Below, piece by piece: positions 7,309-16,698 of a stretch of 64,000 nt of DNA. A program made the translations under genes and the position numbers. The stretch's first letter is position 1. Every line of letters begins with the position of its first letter. The DNA comes from Chlamydia ibidis 10-1398/6 (GTDB taxonomy: Bacteria; Chlamydiota; Chlamydiia; Chlamydiales; Chlamydiaceae). The notes under the pieces are model-generated. The model did not search any database, was not told where the DNA came from, and was given only the letters and a program-made list of their open reading frames with translations. Location of the stretch: assembly GCF_000454725.1 (NCBI RefSeq), contig NZ_APJW01000004.1:16481-80480 (forward strand), read 5' to 3'.

Positions 7309-9621
7309 TTATCTAATTCTACGTGTTAATTTTGCAAAAATTTGATTCAACAAAGCCATAGCAGCACTCACTAACGTCCATTCTTGCTGAATAGATGCTG
7401 ATTCAAGCTGTAAAGCCAACTGCTGGTTTTGGTTAAATGTTGTATAATCCTGCTGTGTTGCTTCTAAACTATTGAGAATTTGTTGTTCTCCCCCAGGGAC
7501 AACGCCATTTTTCCCTCCCTCTATGACAAAATTTTCAAAAGAGGATAACTGCCGCACCCATTCATTCGAGGGTTTCCCATTTACTGTAATAGTGAATGCT
7601 TCGTCAACTTCATCTGGTTTTTCTACAGGAGTGAGTGTCATCCCCACTAATAAAGAACGTAAGTTACCTAAATTACGTATCAAGTCATCGAATTGACTTT
7701 GATATGTTGTAATTGTAAGTAGAAGTTCACGCCTTTGTGAATCTGTTAATTCCTTATCAGTTTTTATTTCGTTTAAAATTGTCTCGATTTCTTGTTTTGC
7801 CTTTATACATCTAGTGAGATCGGTCTGGCAGCGTTTTGTCTCTTTAGAAAGGACACTCTCCGCCTTACTCACAGGATCCGTTAGTGCTTGCAAATTCATC
7901 TGACGAAGATAGATACCTAAAGAGTAGTAGACATCTGCAGACTGAAAACTCGAAATATGTTTAATAATCTGATTCATGTATTTAGCTGCCTTATTGGAGA
8001 ACGTCATTTGTACTCCTAAAGTCTTCAACACATGTTCTTGATTAGGCAGATACTTATCCAACATCAAAGATGTATACGTAACCTGTAACGGAGACGTAGT
8101 AACGAAAGTCTCTTTGTCCTTATTCATGCTAGCAAAGTAGTTTAACTTTGCAGGATCCATGGAATCTTTCTTTGCATGGAAATCTGCTGCAGCTGCCTCC
8201 CAAGCAGATATTTGCTTTTGAATTGCAGCTATACTTGCCTCTTGTCCTTTAAGAACTGCCTGAAACGATTGCCTAGTATCAACATGCTGAGACTGGCTAG
8301 TCATTAAATCGATACATTGATAAAAGAATAGAGGATTAAATTGGCTGGTACTGTTACCTCCATTACTGTTCAGAAAAATAGCAATATTGCTGCTTGTACC
8401 AACAGGATTATTAGCAAATTCACTCAAAGCAGCTGAGGCTGCAGTAACATCAAAATTACTGTATTTCCTTTGTGACCAGTAAGCTTTCTCCCGGTTTAAT
8501 GCTGTTTTATAAGACTCAACACCGCTAGCGCTAGAATTCGTTCCAGCTTCCGCGACACAAGTCAAAAAAGCATACTGCAAACTTAAGAATTCGGGTAAGG
8601 TTACATTGCCATTACCCGTTATATTAGCATACCCCATAGTAAATACATCCATGGTATCTAGAAACTTGTCTAAAGCATCTTTCAAGCTCTGGGGTAATTT
8701 ATTTGGATCTTGTGGATCATTTGGGTAATTCTGCATCATCAAGCGATATAACCCACCTAACATCAAATAAGACTGAACCATACCTCCTTGTAGAGCATTG
8801 TGCTGACCACCGGTAATAGTCAAGTTATCTGATGTCGTTCCCCAAATAGGATTGAGCAAATCTTTAAGAGTACTCGTAAACTGACGAATAAGTCCTATTA
8901 ACCTATTCGCAGCATCAATATTCATAGATGTTTCTGCTAAAGCGACATTGATATTGTCTGCGACTGGATATGCTAAAGATATCATGGCATTATAGATCAC
9001 CATCATATTCTGCCAAAAATGTACAACTTTAGTCTTAGGTGGAGCCTCTTTCTTTGGTATCTTATTGATTGCGTCAACGAATTGTTGAGGAAGTGCATAA
9101 AGCTGAGTATATTTATCGTCCGCAACAGCGACTTCTCGTTTATTCAAACCAAATAATTGTTTAATTGTAGATAATTTCGTCTGATACTCATTAACTACAT
9201 TCTTCTCAGCTTCAGTAGGATTAGTCATCCCACCTTCTTCTTCAGTCTTTAGCCAATCCTGAAAATTCTTTTCTAGACCTTCAATGAACAAATGAGCCGC
9301 GGCTAAATTGGGATCACTAAGTATCTTAGTCGTTAATTCTGAAAGTTGAGGAATATCTTGAGGAGCTGCAGGTGCAGGCTCAGTAAATACGACAGGATTA
9401 TCTGCGATATAAAAAATATCCTTATCATTTAGTACTGATTTAGTATCGGGCGCAACTTCTTGAATTAACCCTAAAGCTCGTTTTAAACCTTTAGTTTTTT
9501 CATTTAATTCCTGAAATAAACACACTGCATGAGACATACATGTAGACATATCCACTTGATTGCCAGCTAATGCAGAAGTAATATTACGACTAAAACTGAG
9601 ATAATAAGGGTTAATAGTCAC
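7309..9621 (-). CDS. Large Chlamydia-specific helical protein (CT711-like)
   Basis: A 770-residue protein, function unknown, starting at GTG 9621 with a weak ribosome-binding site. No cleavable signal or membrane segment is apparent. Composition is rich in Gln, Asn, Ser and Ala, helical overall, with a low-complexity Asn/Gly stretch near residues 335-430. Its C-terminal region (about 511-770) is clearly related to the adjacent downstream protein (6118-7293), which points to a duplication followed by divergence. The start codon is only 18 bases from a long AT-rich inverted repeat (9640-9698). The Ser/Thr/Asn-rich N-terminus (MTINPYYLSFSRNITSALAG) is compatible with a type III secretion signal, but that is inference. 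Corresponds to CT711. Confidence 0.8.
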   Translation of the reverse strand: MTINPYYLSFSRNITSALAGNQVDMSTCMSHAVCLFQELNEKTKGLKRALGLIQEVAPDTKSVLNDKDIFYIADNPVVFTEPAPAAPQDIPQLSELTTKILSDPNLAAAHLFIEGLEKNFQDWLKTEEEGGMTNPTEAEKNVVNEYQTKLSTIKQLFGLNKREVAVADDKYTQLYALPQQFVDAINKIPKKEAPPKTKVVHFWQNMMVIYNAMISLAYPVADNINVALAETSMNIDAANRLIGLIRQFTSTLKDLLNPIWGTTSDNLTITGGQHNALQGGMVQSYLMLGGLYRLMMQNYPNDPQDPNKLPQSLKDALDKFLDTMDVFTMGYANITGNGNVTLPEFLSLQYAFLTCVAEAGTNSSASGVESYKTALNREKAYWSQRKYSNFDVTAASAALSEFANNPVGTSSNIAIFLNSNGGNSTSQFNPLFFYQCIDLMTSQSQHVDTRQSFQAVLKGQEASIAAIQKQISAWEAAAADFHAKKDSMDPAKLNYFASMNKDKETFVTTSPLQVTYTSLMLDKYLPNQEHVLKTLGVQMTFSNKAAKYMNQIIKHISSFQSADVYYSLGIYLRQMNLQALTDPVSKAESVLSKETKRCQTDLTRCIKAKQEIETILNEIKTDKELTDSQRRELLLTITTYQSQFDDLIRNLGNLRSLLVGMTLTPVEKPDEVDEAFTITVNGKPSNEWVRQLSSFENFVIEGGKNGVVPGGEQQILNSLEATQQDYTTFNQNQQLALQLESASIQQEWTLVSAAMALLNQIFAKLTRRIR

Positions 9622-9639
9622 AGCTTTTATCCAGAAAAA

Positions 9640-9698
9640 TCCGATTATTTTCTTATTTTAAAATAAAAATTATTATTCAAAAATAAAAAATAATCGGA
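9640..9698 (-). terminator. Long inverted repeat downstream of pckA: terminator or leader hairpin
   Basis: A perfect 12-bp inverted repeat, TCCGATTATTTT (9640-9651) and AAAATAATCGGA (9687-9698), separated by 35 AT-rich bases that can fold further. Read on the minus strand it is followed by TTTTT, giving an intrinsic terminator form for the SNF2-mreB-pckA transcript. It ends only 18 bases before the GTG start of the next minus-strand gene, leaving no room for a separate promoter between hairpin and start. Confidence 0.6.
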
Positions 9699-9742
9699 AT
9701 TAAAAGTAAGATAAAAACAACTAATAACTTTTGAATTTTCAA

Positions 9743-11545
9743 CTATTTTAATTGTGATTCTATTCTTAGCAATTCATCTAATAATGGCTGAGGCAAATCA
9801 GAACCAAACATAGTAAAGTATTCACGAATTCCAGCAATCTCTTTATGCCATCCAGCGACATCAACAGATAACAGATCTTCAATAACTTGCTGAGACAAGT
9901 TTAAACCACTGGTATTCAGACCAGCGTGGGTAGGCAAATAACCTATAGGCGTCTTGCGAGCGATAGATTCCTCCCCATTTGTTCTACGGAAAATCCATTC
10001 TAGTACACGAAGATTATCACTAAACCCTGGCCACATAAAATTACCTTCCTTATCTTTACGGAACCAGTTGACCCCATAAATTCTAGGTAATTTCAAATGC
10101 GTATTAAATGCAAAGGACAACCAATGTTCAAAATAATTGGCCATGTTATAGCCACAGAAAGGTAACATAGCAAACGGATCATGACGCAGCTTACCTTGTT
10201 CTCCTACTATAGCAGCCGTTGTTGCCGAAGACATTCCAGCTCCTATCATCACACCGTGCTGCCAACTTAATGCTTCATAAACTAAAGGAATTGTGTCAGA
10301 ACGACGCCCCCCAAAAATTATAGCCTCAATGGGGACTCCTTCTGGACTATTCCATTGAGGATCAAGAACAGGACATTGCTGTAAGGGAGCAGTGAATCTT
10401 GAATTCGGATGCGCTGCTGGAGCCCCTCCAGGTTGCCAGGGATCACCATGCCAATCAATTAAACCTTGAGGAGGTTCTTTGGTTAACCCCTCCCACCAAA
10501 CATCTCCGTTAGGAGTTAAAGCAACGTTTGTAAATAATGAATTTGCTTTGCAAGAAGCTAAAGCATTTGGGTTAGTAAATTCAGAGGTCCCAGGTGCCAC
10601 ACCAAAAAAGCCAAATTCTGGGTTTACAGCATACAATCGTCCATCTATACCAGGACGAATCCAAGCAATATCATCCCCAATACATTCTACCTTCCAACCT
10701 GGAATTTTTGGCATCAACATAGCAAGGTTTGTTTTTCCACAAGCGCTAGGGAACGATGCTGTGAAGTATTTTTTCTGACCCTCAGGATTTGTAACACCGA
10801 TAATTAGCATGTGTTCCGCTAACCATCCCTGTTGACGAGCCAAATATGACGCCAAGCGTAGAGCAACACACTTCTTGCCAAGTAAAGCATTACCTCCATA
10901 CCCACTACCAAATGACATAACACTACTATCATCTTGGAAGTGCACAATACGCATATTTTTGGGATTACAAGGCCAAGCAACATCCTTCTCACCAGGAGCT
11001 AAAGGCTTACCCACGCTATGTAAACACTTATGAAAAGAACCCGAAACACCTAAAAATTGTAGTACCTCAGCTCCCATACGTGTCATAATTTTCATGGAGC
11101 AGACCACATAGGGAGAATCTGTCAGCTCAACTCCGACAAGAGAAAAAGGAGAATTTAAAGGGCCCATGCAAAAAGGAACAATGTACAGTGTTCTTCCCTG
11201 CATACATCCTTTAAATAGCCCCCGCAACTCCTTACGCATTTCTTCGGGATCTCTCCAGTTATTTGTAGGACCCGCTTCTTCTTTGGTAGAAGTACAAATA
11301 AAGGTAAACTGCTCAACACGAGCTACATCTTCCGGAGAAGAACGAACGAGAAAACTATTTGGATGCAAATCAGAATTTAGGCGAATAAACGCGCCCTTAT
11401 CACACATTTTATTCGCTAGCTCTGCATATTCACTATCAGAACCATCACAAAGACGAACGGAATCAGGAGTAACCAAATCAATCACTTCCTGAATCCATGT
11501 TTTTAGCTCTTTATGTTGAATAACATCGCTCCATACCGTGGTCAT
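9743..11545 (-). CDS. pckA: Phosphoenolpyruvate carboxykinase (GTP)
   Basis: A 600-residue enzyme of the GTP-dependent PEPCK family, which converts oxaloacetate and GTP to phosphoenolpyruvate, CO2 and GDP. The kinase-1a loop FPSACGKTNLAML (near residue 268) with the family-specific reactive cysteine is intact, as are the PFCMGP box near residue 122 and the IIFGGRRSDT box near 409. Length matches GTP-type enzymes (about 600) rather than the ATP type (about 540). It lets the bacterium draw sugars from host-derived C4 acids. The ATG overlaps the mreB stop by four bases, so it is the last gene of the SNF2-mreB-pckA unit; the hairpin at 9640-9698 lies 45 bases after its stop. CT710 ortholog. Confidence 0.97.
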   Translation of the reverse strand: MTTVWSDVIQHKELKTWIQEVIDLVTPDSVRLCDGSDSEYAELANKMCDKGAFIRLNSDLHPNSFLVRSSPEDVARVEQFTFICTSTKEEAGPTNNWRDPEEMRKELRGLFKGCMQGRTLYIVPFCMGPLNSPFSLVGVELTDSPYVVCSMKIMTRMGAEVLQFLGVSGSFHKCLHSVGKPLAPGEKDVAWPCNPKNMRIVHFQDDSSVMSFGSGYGGNALLGKKCVALRLASYLARQQGWLAEHMLIIGVTNPEGQKKYFTASFPSACGKTNLAMLMPKIPGWKVECIGDDIAWIRPGIDGRLYAVNPEFGFFGVAPGTSEFTNPNALASCKANSLFTNVALTPNGDVWWEGLTKEPPQGLIDWHGDPWQPGGAPAAHPNSRFTAPLQQCPVLDPQWNSPEGVPIEAIIFGGRRSDTIPLVYEALSWQHGVMIGAGMSSATTAAIVGEQGKLRHDPFAMLPFCGYNMANYFEHWLSFAFNTHLKLPRIYGVNWFRKDKEGNFMWPGFSDNLRVLEWIFRRTNGEESIARKTPIGYLPTHAGLNTSGLNLSQQVIEDLLSVDVAGWHKEIAGIREYFTMFGSDLPQPLLDELLRIESQLK

Positions 11546-12642
11546 ACCATATTCCCTTTGCGTTTCTTAAATTGGTCTAAATGCTCCAAAGCTTTGCCTG
11601 TTCCTAAACAAACAGCCAATAAGGGATGTGGTGCTGTGATAACCGATAGCCCAGTATTTTTACTTAACGCTTTATCCAATCCTTTAATCAATGCCCCACC
11701 TCCAGCTAAAACCATGCCACGCTCTACCAAATCAGCAGAAAGCTCCGGCGGACACTTCTCTAAAGTTAAGCGCACACATTCTATGATTTGTTGAATTGGC
11801 TCCGCAAGACACTCGCGGATCTCTACAGAATTAATCTTTTTGGTAACAGGCAAACCAGCAACTTGGTCTCTACCACGCACCTCCATTTCTAATTCTTGAT
11901 CTCCCAAAGGATAAGCAGATCCTATAGTAATTTTTATCTCCTCCGCAGTGCGAGGACCGATCATTAAATTATACGTGCGACGCATATAATTAATAATACA
12001 TTCATCAAATTCATCACCAGCAATGCGCAAGGAACGAGACTCTACTATTCCTCCAAGGGAAATAATAGCAATTTCTGTAGTTCCCCCACCAATATCAATA
12101 ATCATACTCGCAGCCGGCTCATGGACTGGCAGATCAACTCCAATAGCAGCAGCCATAGGCTCTTCTATGAGAATAACTTCTTGAGCGCCAGCATGCAAAG
12201 CGGAGTCCTCGACAGCACGCTTCTCTACTCCAGTAATACCAGAGGGGACCGCTATCAAAATTCTAGGACGAAACATACTACGCGAAGGAGTGACACGCTT
12301 AATCAAAGCTTTCAACATACCCTCTGCGATCTCAAAATCAGCAATAACCCCATCTTTCATAGGCCGCACAGCCATAATCTTACGAGGAGTCTTACCCAAC
12401 ATTGCTTTTGCTTTGTGCCCCACAGCGAGAACCGTATGAGTTTGAGCATCGACAGCTACTACCGAAGGCTCACTAAGAACAATACCCCGACCACGCACGT
12501 ACACAAGCGTATTCGCAGTACCTAAATCGATACCAACATTCCCTGTGAAAAAGTTAAACACTTTATCAAAACGCCCCAGAGCCTTGTTATACAACCGATT
12601 TGAAAAATTCTTTATTTTAAATAAGCTTCGATGTGGGCTCAT
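11542..12642 (-). CDS. mreB: Rod-shape/division actin homolog MreB
   Basis: A 366-residue bacterial actin. Visible ATP-binding motifs are phosphate-1 GIDLGTANTLVYV (near residue 37), phosphate-2 MIIDIGGGTTEIAII (near 180) and the adenosine box VLAGGGALIKGLDK (near 312). An N-terminal extension of about 35 residues (MSPHRSLFKIKNF...) precedes the actin fold and is longer than in E. coli MreB; such an amphipathic/basic extension may help membrane binding. Chlamydiae lack FtsZ and are known to use MreB with peptidoglycan synthesis at the division plane. It follows the SNF2 gene with a gap of only 4 bases and overlaps pckA by 4, implying one transcript. CT709 ortholog. Confidence 0.97.
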   Translation of the reverse strand: MSPHRSLFKIKNFSNRLYNKALGRFDKVFNFFTGNVGIDLGTANTLVYVRGRGIVLSEPSVVAVDAQTHTVLAVGHKAKAMLGKTPRKIMAVRPMKDGVIADFEIAEGMLKALIKRVTPSRSMFRPRILIAVPSGITGVEKRAVEDSALHAGAQEVILIEEPMAAAIGVDLPVHEPAASMIIDIGGGTTEIAIISLGGIVESRSLRIAGDEFDECIINYMRRTYNLMIGPRTAEEIKITIGSAYPLGDQELEMEVRGRDQVAGLPVTKKINSVEIRECLAEPIQQIIECVRLTLEKCPPELSADLVERGMVLAGGGALIKGLDKALSKNTGLSVITAPHPLLAVCLGTGKALEHLDQFKKRKGNMV

Positions 12643-12646
12643 AACA

Positions 12647-15600
12647 TCATATCTGTAGCAATTCCAGCACTTCTTCCCAAGTTAACTTGGAAACGACTTC
12701 ATCATCTGAGTTGATCACTTTCTTTACAAGGCTCTTTTTCCTGTTTTGTAAAGATAAGATCTTTTCTTCAATTGTGTTCAACGTAACTAGTTTATACGAA
12801 GACACTGAACGATTTTGGCCAATACGATGTACACGATCCGTTGCTTGATTCTCAACAGCAGGGTTCCACCACATATCATAGTGGATTACTGTATCAGCAC
12901 CGACAAGGTTTAACCCTGTTCCCCCAGCTTTTAGAGAAATCAAGAATACAAGTAAATTCGGATCTTCATTAAATTGATTTACAATCTCCAACCTGTTCTT
13001 GGTGGAACCATCTAAGTAAACAAAAGGAACACCACGTTCTTCTAGATCCTTCCTGATAATTCCTAACATTTTGGTATATTGGCTAAATACTACAGTCTTG
13101 TGACCCGAGTCTACTAGAGAAGACAGTAGATCCATTAACATATCATATTTTGCAGAATCTCCTGGTTCAGCAACATCTTTGGCAAAAATTGCTGGATGGC
13201 AACAAATCTGTTTCAAACGTGTCAATGTCGCAAGAACGTGAATATGAATACGTTCGAATCCTTCTTGTTTAACTAATCGAGACAACTCCTGTTTTGCAGA
13301 AGCTGCGTAAGAATGGTATAGTTCTCTCTGCGTATCTGTAAGATGACAGTGGTACAAGATTTCAGAAACTGGAGGCAAATCGTCTAAAACATCTTCTTTC
13401 ATGCGCCGAAGAATAAAAGGAGCAACCTTCTTCTTCAATGCAACCATATTATCAGCTTTATTCCCCATATAATTGCCAGTGCGAATGTACTTGCCAACAA
13501 AGCGATCATAACTACTCAACAAACCAGGCATCAGGAAATCAAAGAGACTCCACAGCTCTTCAAGAGAATTTTCTATCGGCGTTCCTGTTAGAATAAGTCG
13601 ATGAGCAGAGCGTATCATTTTCACGGACTTTGCATTACGTGTTGTCCGATTTTTAATATGATGAGCCTCATCTAACACTACGTAGTCAAATTCAAAATCT
13701 TTGTAAACATCGATATCTTTTTGCAATAAATTATAAGAAGTAATTGCCACATCGTAATCCGACAATGTAGCAAGCTGACGACGACGCTGCATAGGGATGC
13801 CATCGACAACAAGAGTTTTTAGCTCTGGATTGAACTTACGAAATTCTTCTTTCCAGTTATAAACAAGAGAAGTAGGACAAACGATTAAGGAACAGCCTTT
13901 CCCTTTTTCCATTCTACTCTGAGTAACTGCAATAATAGCTTGCAACGTCTTACCAAGGCCCATATCATCGGCAAGAATTCCATTAAGATGCATCTTACGT
14001 AAACGTTCTAACCAATGCACTCCCTCAGTCTGGTATCCTCTAAGGGTAGCCTTAATTTGTTCAGGGACATCCTGGAACTCGAAGGCTATCTCACCACGAA
14101 TCTGCTGCTGAATTGAAGCTAGCTTGCTAGTAATAGAAAATTTAACGGGAAGATCTTTAAACAATTCTGGAGAAATGCCCGTTAGACTCCATAAGGGACA
14201 CTTCTCAACAAAATCGTCCAAAACTTTAAATCCAATTTCATTAAAAATCTGTACAACAGGGGCAATCTTTTCTAAGTCGAGCACTAAGATACATGGCAAC
14301 TTAGAGGCACCTGACTTCCCACGACGTCCTGACTTTACTTGGCCTCCTTTTTTAGGAAGCTCTAAGAACCTTTTCTTTGTGCTAATACAATCCCACAAAA
14401 GATCTAAAGTAATGCCTTTTAGTAGACCATGAACTTTAAGCTCAGCTTCGTAATAATTTATGCTAGTTCCTTCTCTGAAAGAAAGTTCAAAAACTGTCTC
14501 ATCATAAACAAATTGATCAGAAAGTGTTTCAGGACAATTGAAAGTAATTCTGTGCTGATTATTCGGAATAGTTTCCGTCATGAATTCAACAATCTTTTTC
14601 TCACTTTTTACACGAAAAGCCCCGTCTCGCTCGTCATAAATAAAACCAGAGAAAACCTCTTCAAGAATTTTACGCTCCTCAACAAGATTTCTAGCTAAAA
14701 TACCATCCTCTCGAACAAACGCACGAATATCCTGATAATCTAGCGACAGCGGAGCAGTAGGCACCCGCAAATCATCGTACAAAAAGTATAGCTTTGCTTC
14801 TAATTCCCCATCAAGATAACTCATGTCACAAACACCACGAACATGATCAACATAAGGGAGAGTTACAAAGGAATTCAGGACCTCAACATTAGATATCTCA
14901 GCATATTCCTTAAAAACAGGAAGTGCATTTTCTCTGAAAGAACCAAACAACGCTTCTGGAATTGTAATATCACGTAATCTAGAAAATGAACGTAAATGCG
15001 CTCGTTTAATCTGAGGAGCAAAACGATGATAAATATTGTTATGAATAACCCCTGGAACGTTTGACTCTAACAACATAGCCTGCTCAGGCTGCATCTCATC
15101 ATCATCGATAAGAATGAGTGGAGTCATTAACAATGCCTTATACGGCGTGTCAAAAAAATCTAAATGAAATTTCATCTTAGCAGGAGAAACTGACCAATAT
15201 AATGGCTCTTCAAGGTTCCCGCAAAAAATGCCTAAAAAGTGTTCTTTTTCAACATGCTGACTACCACCTCGATCAGCTAATTGATGCTCATACATCTTAG
15301 CAAGAATAACTCCTAAAGAAGCAGGGGTTAAAAATGCCGACTTTAATAACTTTTCTTCTGTATTCTGATTGGCGTATCTTACATAACGTATCAACAGATC
15401 AATCATCTTTCGATCCGAAGCATTGAATGACTGCATAGTGAAAAAGAAACGACGACCGTTCAAAACAATGGGTTCTTGATAAAGGACCCCTTCCAAAAAA
15501 GTTTTGATGTTAGAAATATAAAACGGTTTAGAACGTCCAGGAAGACGCAGTACAAGCTGGAATTCGGCAGGCTGATTAGGGCGAAATACTTCTTCGTTGT

Positions 15601-16147
15601 TTGAAGATACGAATAAAACAGCTAACTCCGCAGAATCTTTCTCTAGATACTCTAAAGGGAGAAAGAATGGATTAACACTCAGAGCATTCGCTGCATGAAC
15701 GTACTCACTCATTATTTCTTTTTGATGTGCACGGTCTTTTCTTTCTTCTTCTCGAGTTGCTGCCGCTACAAATGTCTCTTGAAGCTCTTTTTTGACCTCG
15801 TCGTTAATCTCTTCATTTGCTTCTAAATCTGCTTCTCGAGAATATGCAACGACCATCTCGTTGTAGTATTTCTCAAGATAAAACAACAAAGCCACAATAT
15901 GCTGACAATCATAGTTATAAGAGCAATCACAATTTGAGTCTATAGTATCGGATTCAGACCTATCAACTTCGATTTCACATTCATAAACATTGTCATAAAG
16001 ACCCCGGATCTGCGCCCCTATACATACGGTTTCACCGTTCATAGATAGGATTTTCGCATTAACCACAGCCTCCTGATCAAAAAGTTCTTTACCATCTTGT
16101 AAAATATTAGCCGTAAAATCCCTTCGTAATTTGCGAAAATTGAGCAT
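12647..16147 (-). CDS. SNF2-family helicase/ATPase with N-terminal SWIM zinc finger
   Basis: A 1166-residue Swi2/Snf2-type DNA translocase. Residues about 73-85 hold the zinc-binding SWIM pattern CDCSYNYDCQHI (CxC...CxH). A long middle region of unknown fold follows, then the two RecA-like lobes: ILADDMGLGKTLQAI (motif I, near 727), VVLDEAHHIKN (DEAH, near 828), LILTGTPIENSLEELW (motif III) and, at the end, GGTGLNLVGADTVIHYD and RVHRIGQ (motifs V and VI). The architecture resembles RapA-like/bacterial SNF2 proteins that recycle RNA polymerase or remodel DNA-protein complexes; the exact substrate is unknown. It heads the operon with mreB and pckA. A second family member lies at 32674-36294. 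CT708 ortholog. Confidence 0.93.
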   Translation of the reverse strand: MLNFRKLRRDFTANILQDGKELFDQEAVVNAKILSMNGETVCIGAQIRGLYDNVYECEIEVDRSESDTIDSNCDCSYNYDCQHIVALLFYLEKYYNEMVVAYSREADLEANEEINDEVKKELQETFVAAATREEERKDRAHQKEIMSEYVHAANALSVNPFFLPLEYLEKDSAELAVLFVSSNNEEVFRPNQPAEFQLVLRLPGRSKPFYISNIKTFLEGVLYQEPIVLNGRRFFFTMQSFNASDRKMIDLLIRYVRYANQNTEEKLLKSAFLTPASLGVILAKMYEHQLADRGGSQHVEKEHFLGIFCGNLEEPLYWSVSPAKMKFHLDFFDTPYKALLMTPLILIDDDEMQPEQAMLLESNVPGVIHNNIYHRFAPQIKRAHLRSFSRLRDITIPEALFGSFRENALPVFKEYAEISNVEVLNSFVTLPYVDHVRGVCDMSYLDGELEAKLYFLYDDLRVPTAPLSLDYQDIRAFVREDGILARNLVEERKILEEVFSGFIYDERDGAFRVKSEKKIVEFMTETIPNNQHRITFNCPETLSDQFVYDETVFELSFREGTSINYYEAELKVHGLLKGITLDLLWDCISTKKRFLELPKKGGQVKSGRRGKSGASKLPCILVLDLEKIAPVVQIFNEIGFKVLDDFVEKCPLWSLTGISPELFKDLPVKFSITSKLASIQQQIRGEIAFEFQDVPEQIKATLRGYQTEGVHWLERLRKMHLNGILADDMGLGKTLQAIIAVTQSRMEKGKGCSLIVCPTSLVYNWKEEFRKFNPELKTLVVDGIPMQRRRQLATLSDYDVAITSYNLLQKDIDVYKDFEFDYVVLDEAHHIKNRTTRNAKSVKMIRSAHRLILTGTPIENSLEELWSLFDFLMPGLLSSYDRFVGKYIRTGNYMGNKADNMVALKKKVAPFILRRMKEDVLDDLPPVSEILYHCHLTDTQRELYHSYAASAKQELSRLVKQEGFERIHIHVLATLTRLKQICCHPAIFAKDVAEPGDSAKYDMLMDLLSSLVDSGHKTVVFSQYTKMLGIIRKDLEERGVPFVYLDGSTKNRLEIVNQFNEDPNLLVFLISLKAGGTGLNLVGADTVIHYDMWWNPAVENQATDRVHRIGQNRSVSSYKLVTLNTIEEKILSLQNRKKSLVKKVINSDDEVVSKLTWEEVLELLQI

Positions 16148-16591
16148 TGCCCCTCTAAACTCTAGAGTTCTGATAGAATCAGCTTACTTGTACCTGTTTA
16201 CCCTCGCTAAATCAATGAAAAATTTTACCATTACTTTTCATGGCACAAACTGATCTATCAGCAGCTTGGTAATGATATTGAGAATAGGTTAGGGAATAGC
16301 ACTCTCAAGAGACAACTAAATACATCATGACAAAAAACAGCAAAAATCTATGGAAAATTTTTCTTATTGAGTGTACGCTTTGGTCCCTCGTACAGGCGTG
16401 TTTCCCCGATTGACCAGCTTAGAACGATGTTTCTGCTTCGAGCACTGAACTCTTTTTGAAGCTTAATCGAAAACACCTTTTGTGCGGTCTTTAGCCCTTG
16501 CTTTGTCCCTATGGGCATGAGATTATGCTAATTATACATGACTCTAGTCATTGCTAAAAACTCGCTAAATGTCTAGAATGTCGCTTTCCTT
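16148..16591. other. 444-base divergent intergenic region with candidate structured RNA
   Basis: No convincing protein gene is present. On the minus side a weak promoter for the SNF2 operon can be drawn (TTGATT, 17 bases, TACAAG, about 40-80 bases before its start). The middle is less AT-rich than other gaps and contains a perfect 6-bp hairpin TGTACG/CGTACA (16372-16377 and 16389-16394) with an 11-base loop, and a 5-bp pair GCTTC/GAAGC around 16435-16462. A tRNA promoter is at the right end. The middle may encode a small RNA, but I recognise no known family. Confidence 0.35.
16551..16579 (+). promoter_or_regulatory. Candidate sigma66 promoter of tRNA-Gly (and trigger factor)
   Basis: TTGCTA (16551-16556), a 17-base spacer and TAGAAT (16574-16579) place a transcription start near 16586, five to six bases before the tRNA. 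The -10 matches the consensus at five of six positions and spacing is ideal. It could also serve trigger factor, which begins 35 bases after the tRNA. Confidence 0.55.
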
Positions 16592-16663
<72 letters not shown>

Positions 16664-16698
16664 TTTTCCTGCCAGAAATGCTTACAAAGGGTAGTTTT

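Noticed and set aside
12121..12525. 134-residue plus-strand ORF opposite mreB
   Set aside because: Antisense shadow of a highly conserved gene; composition unlike a protein and no start signals.
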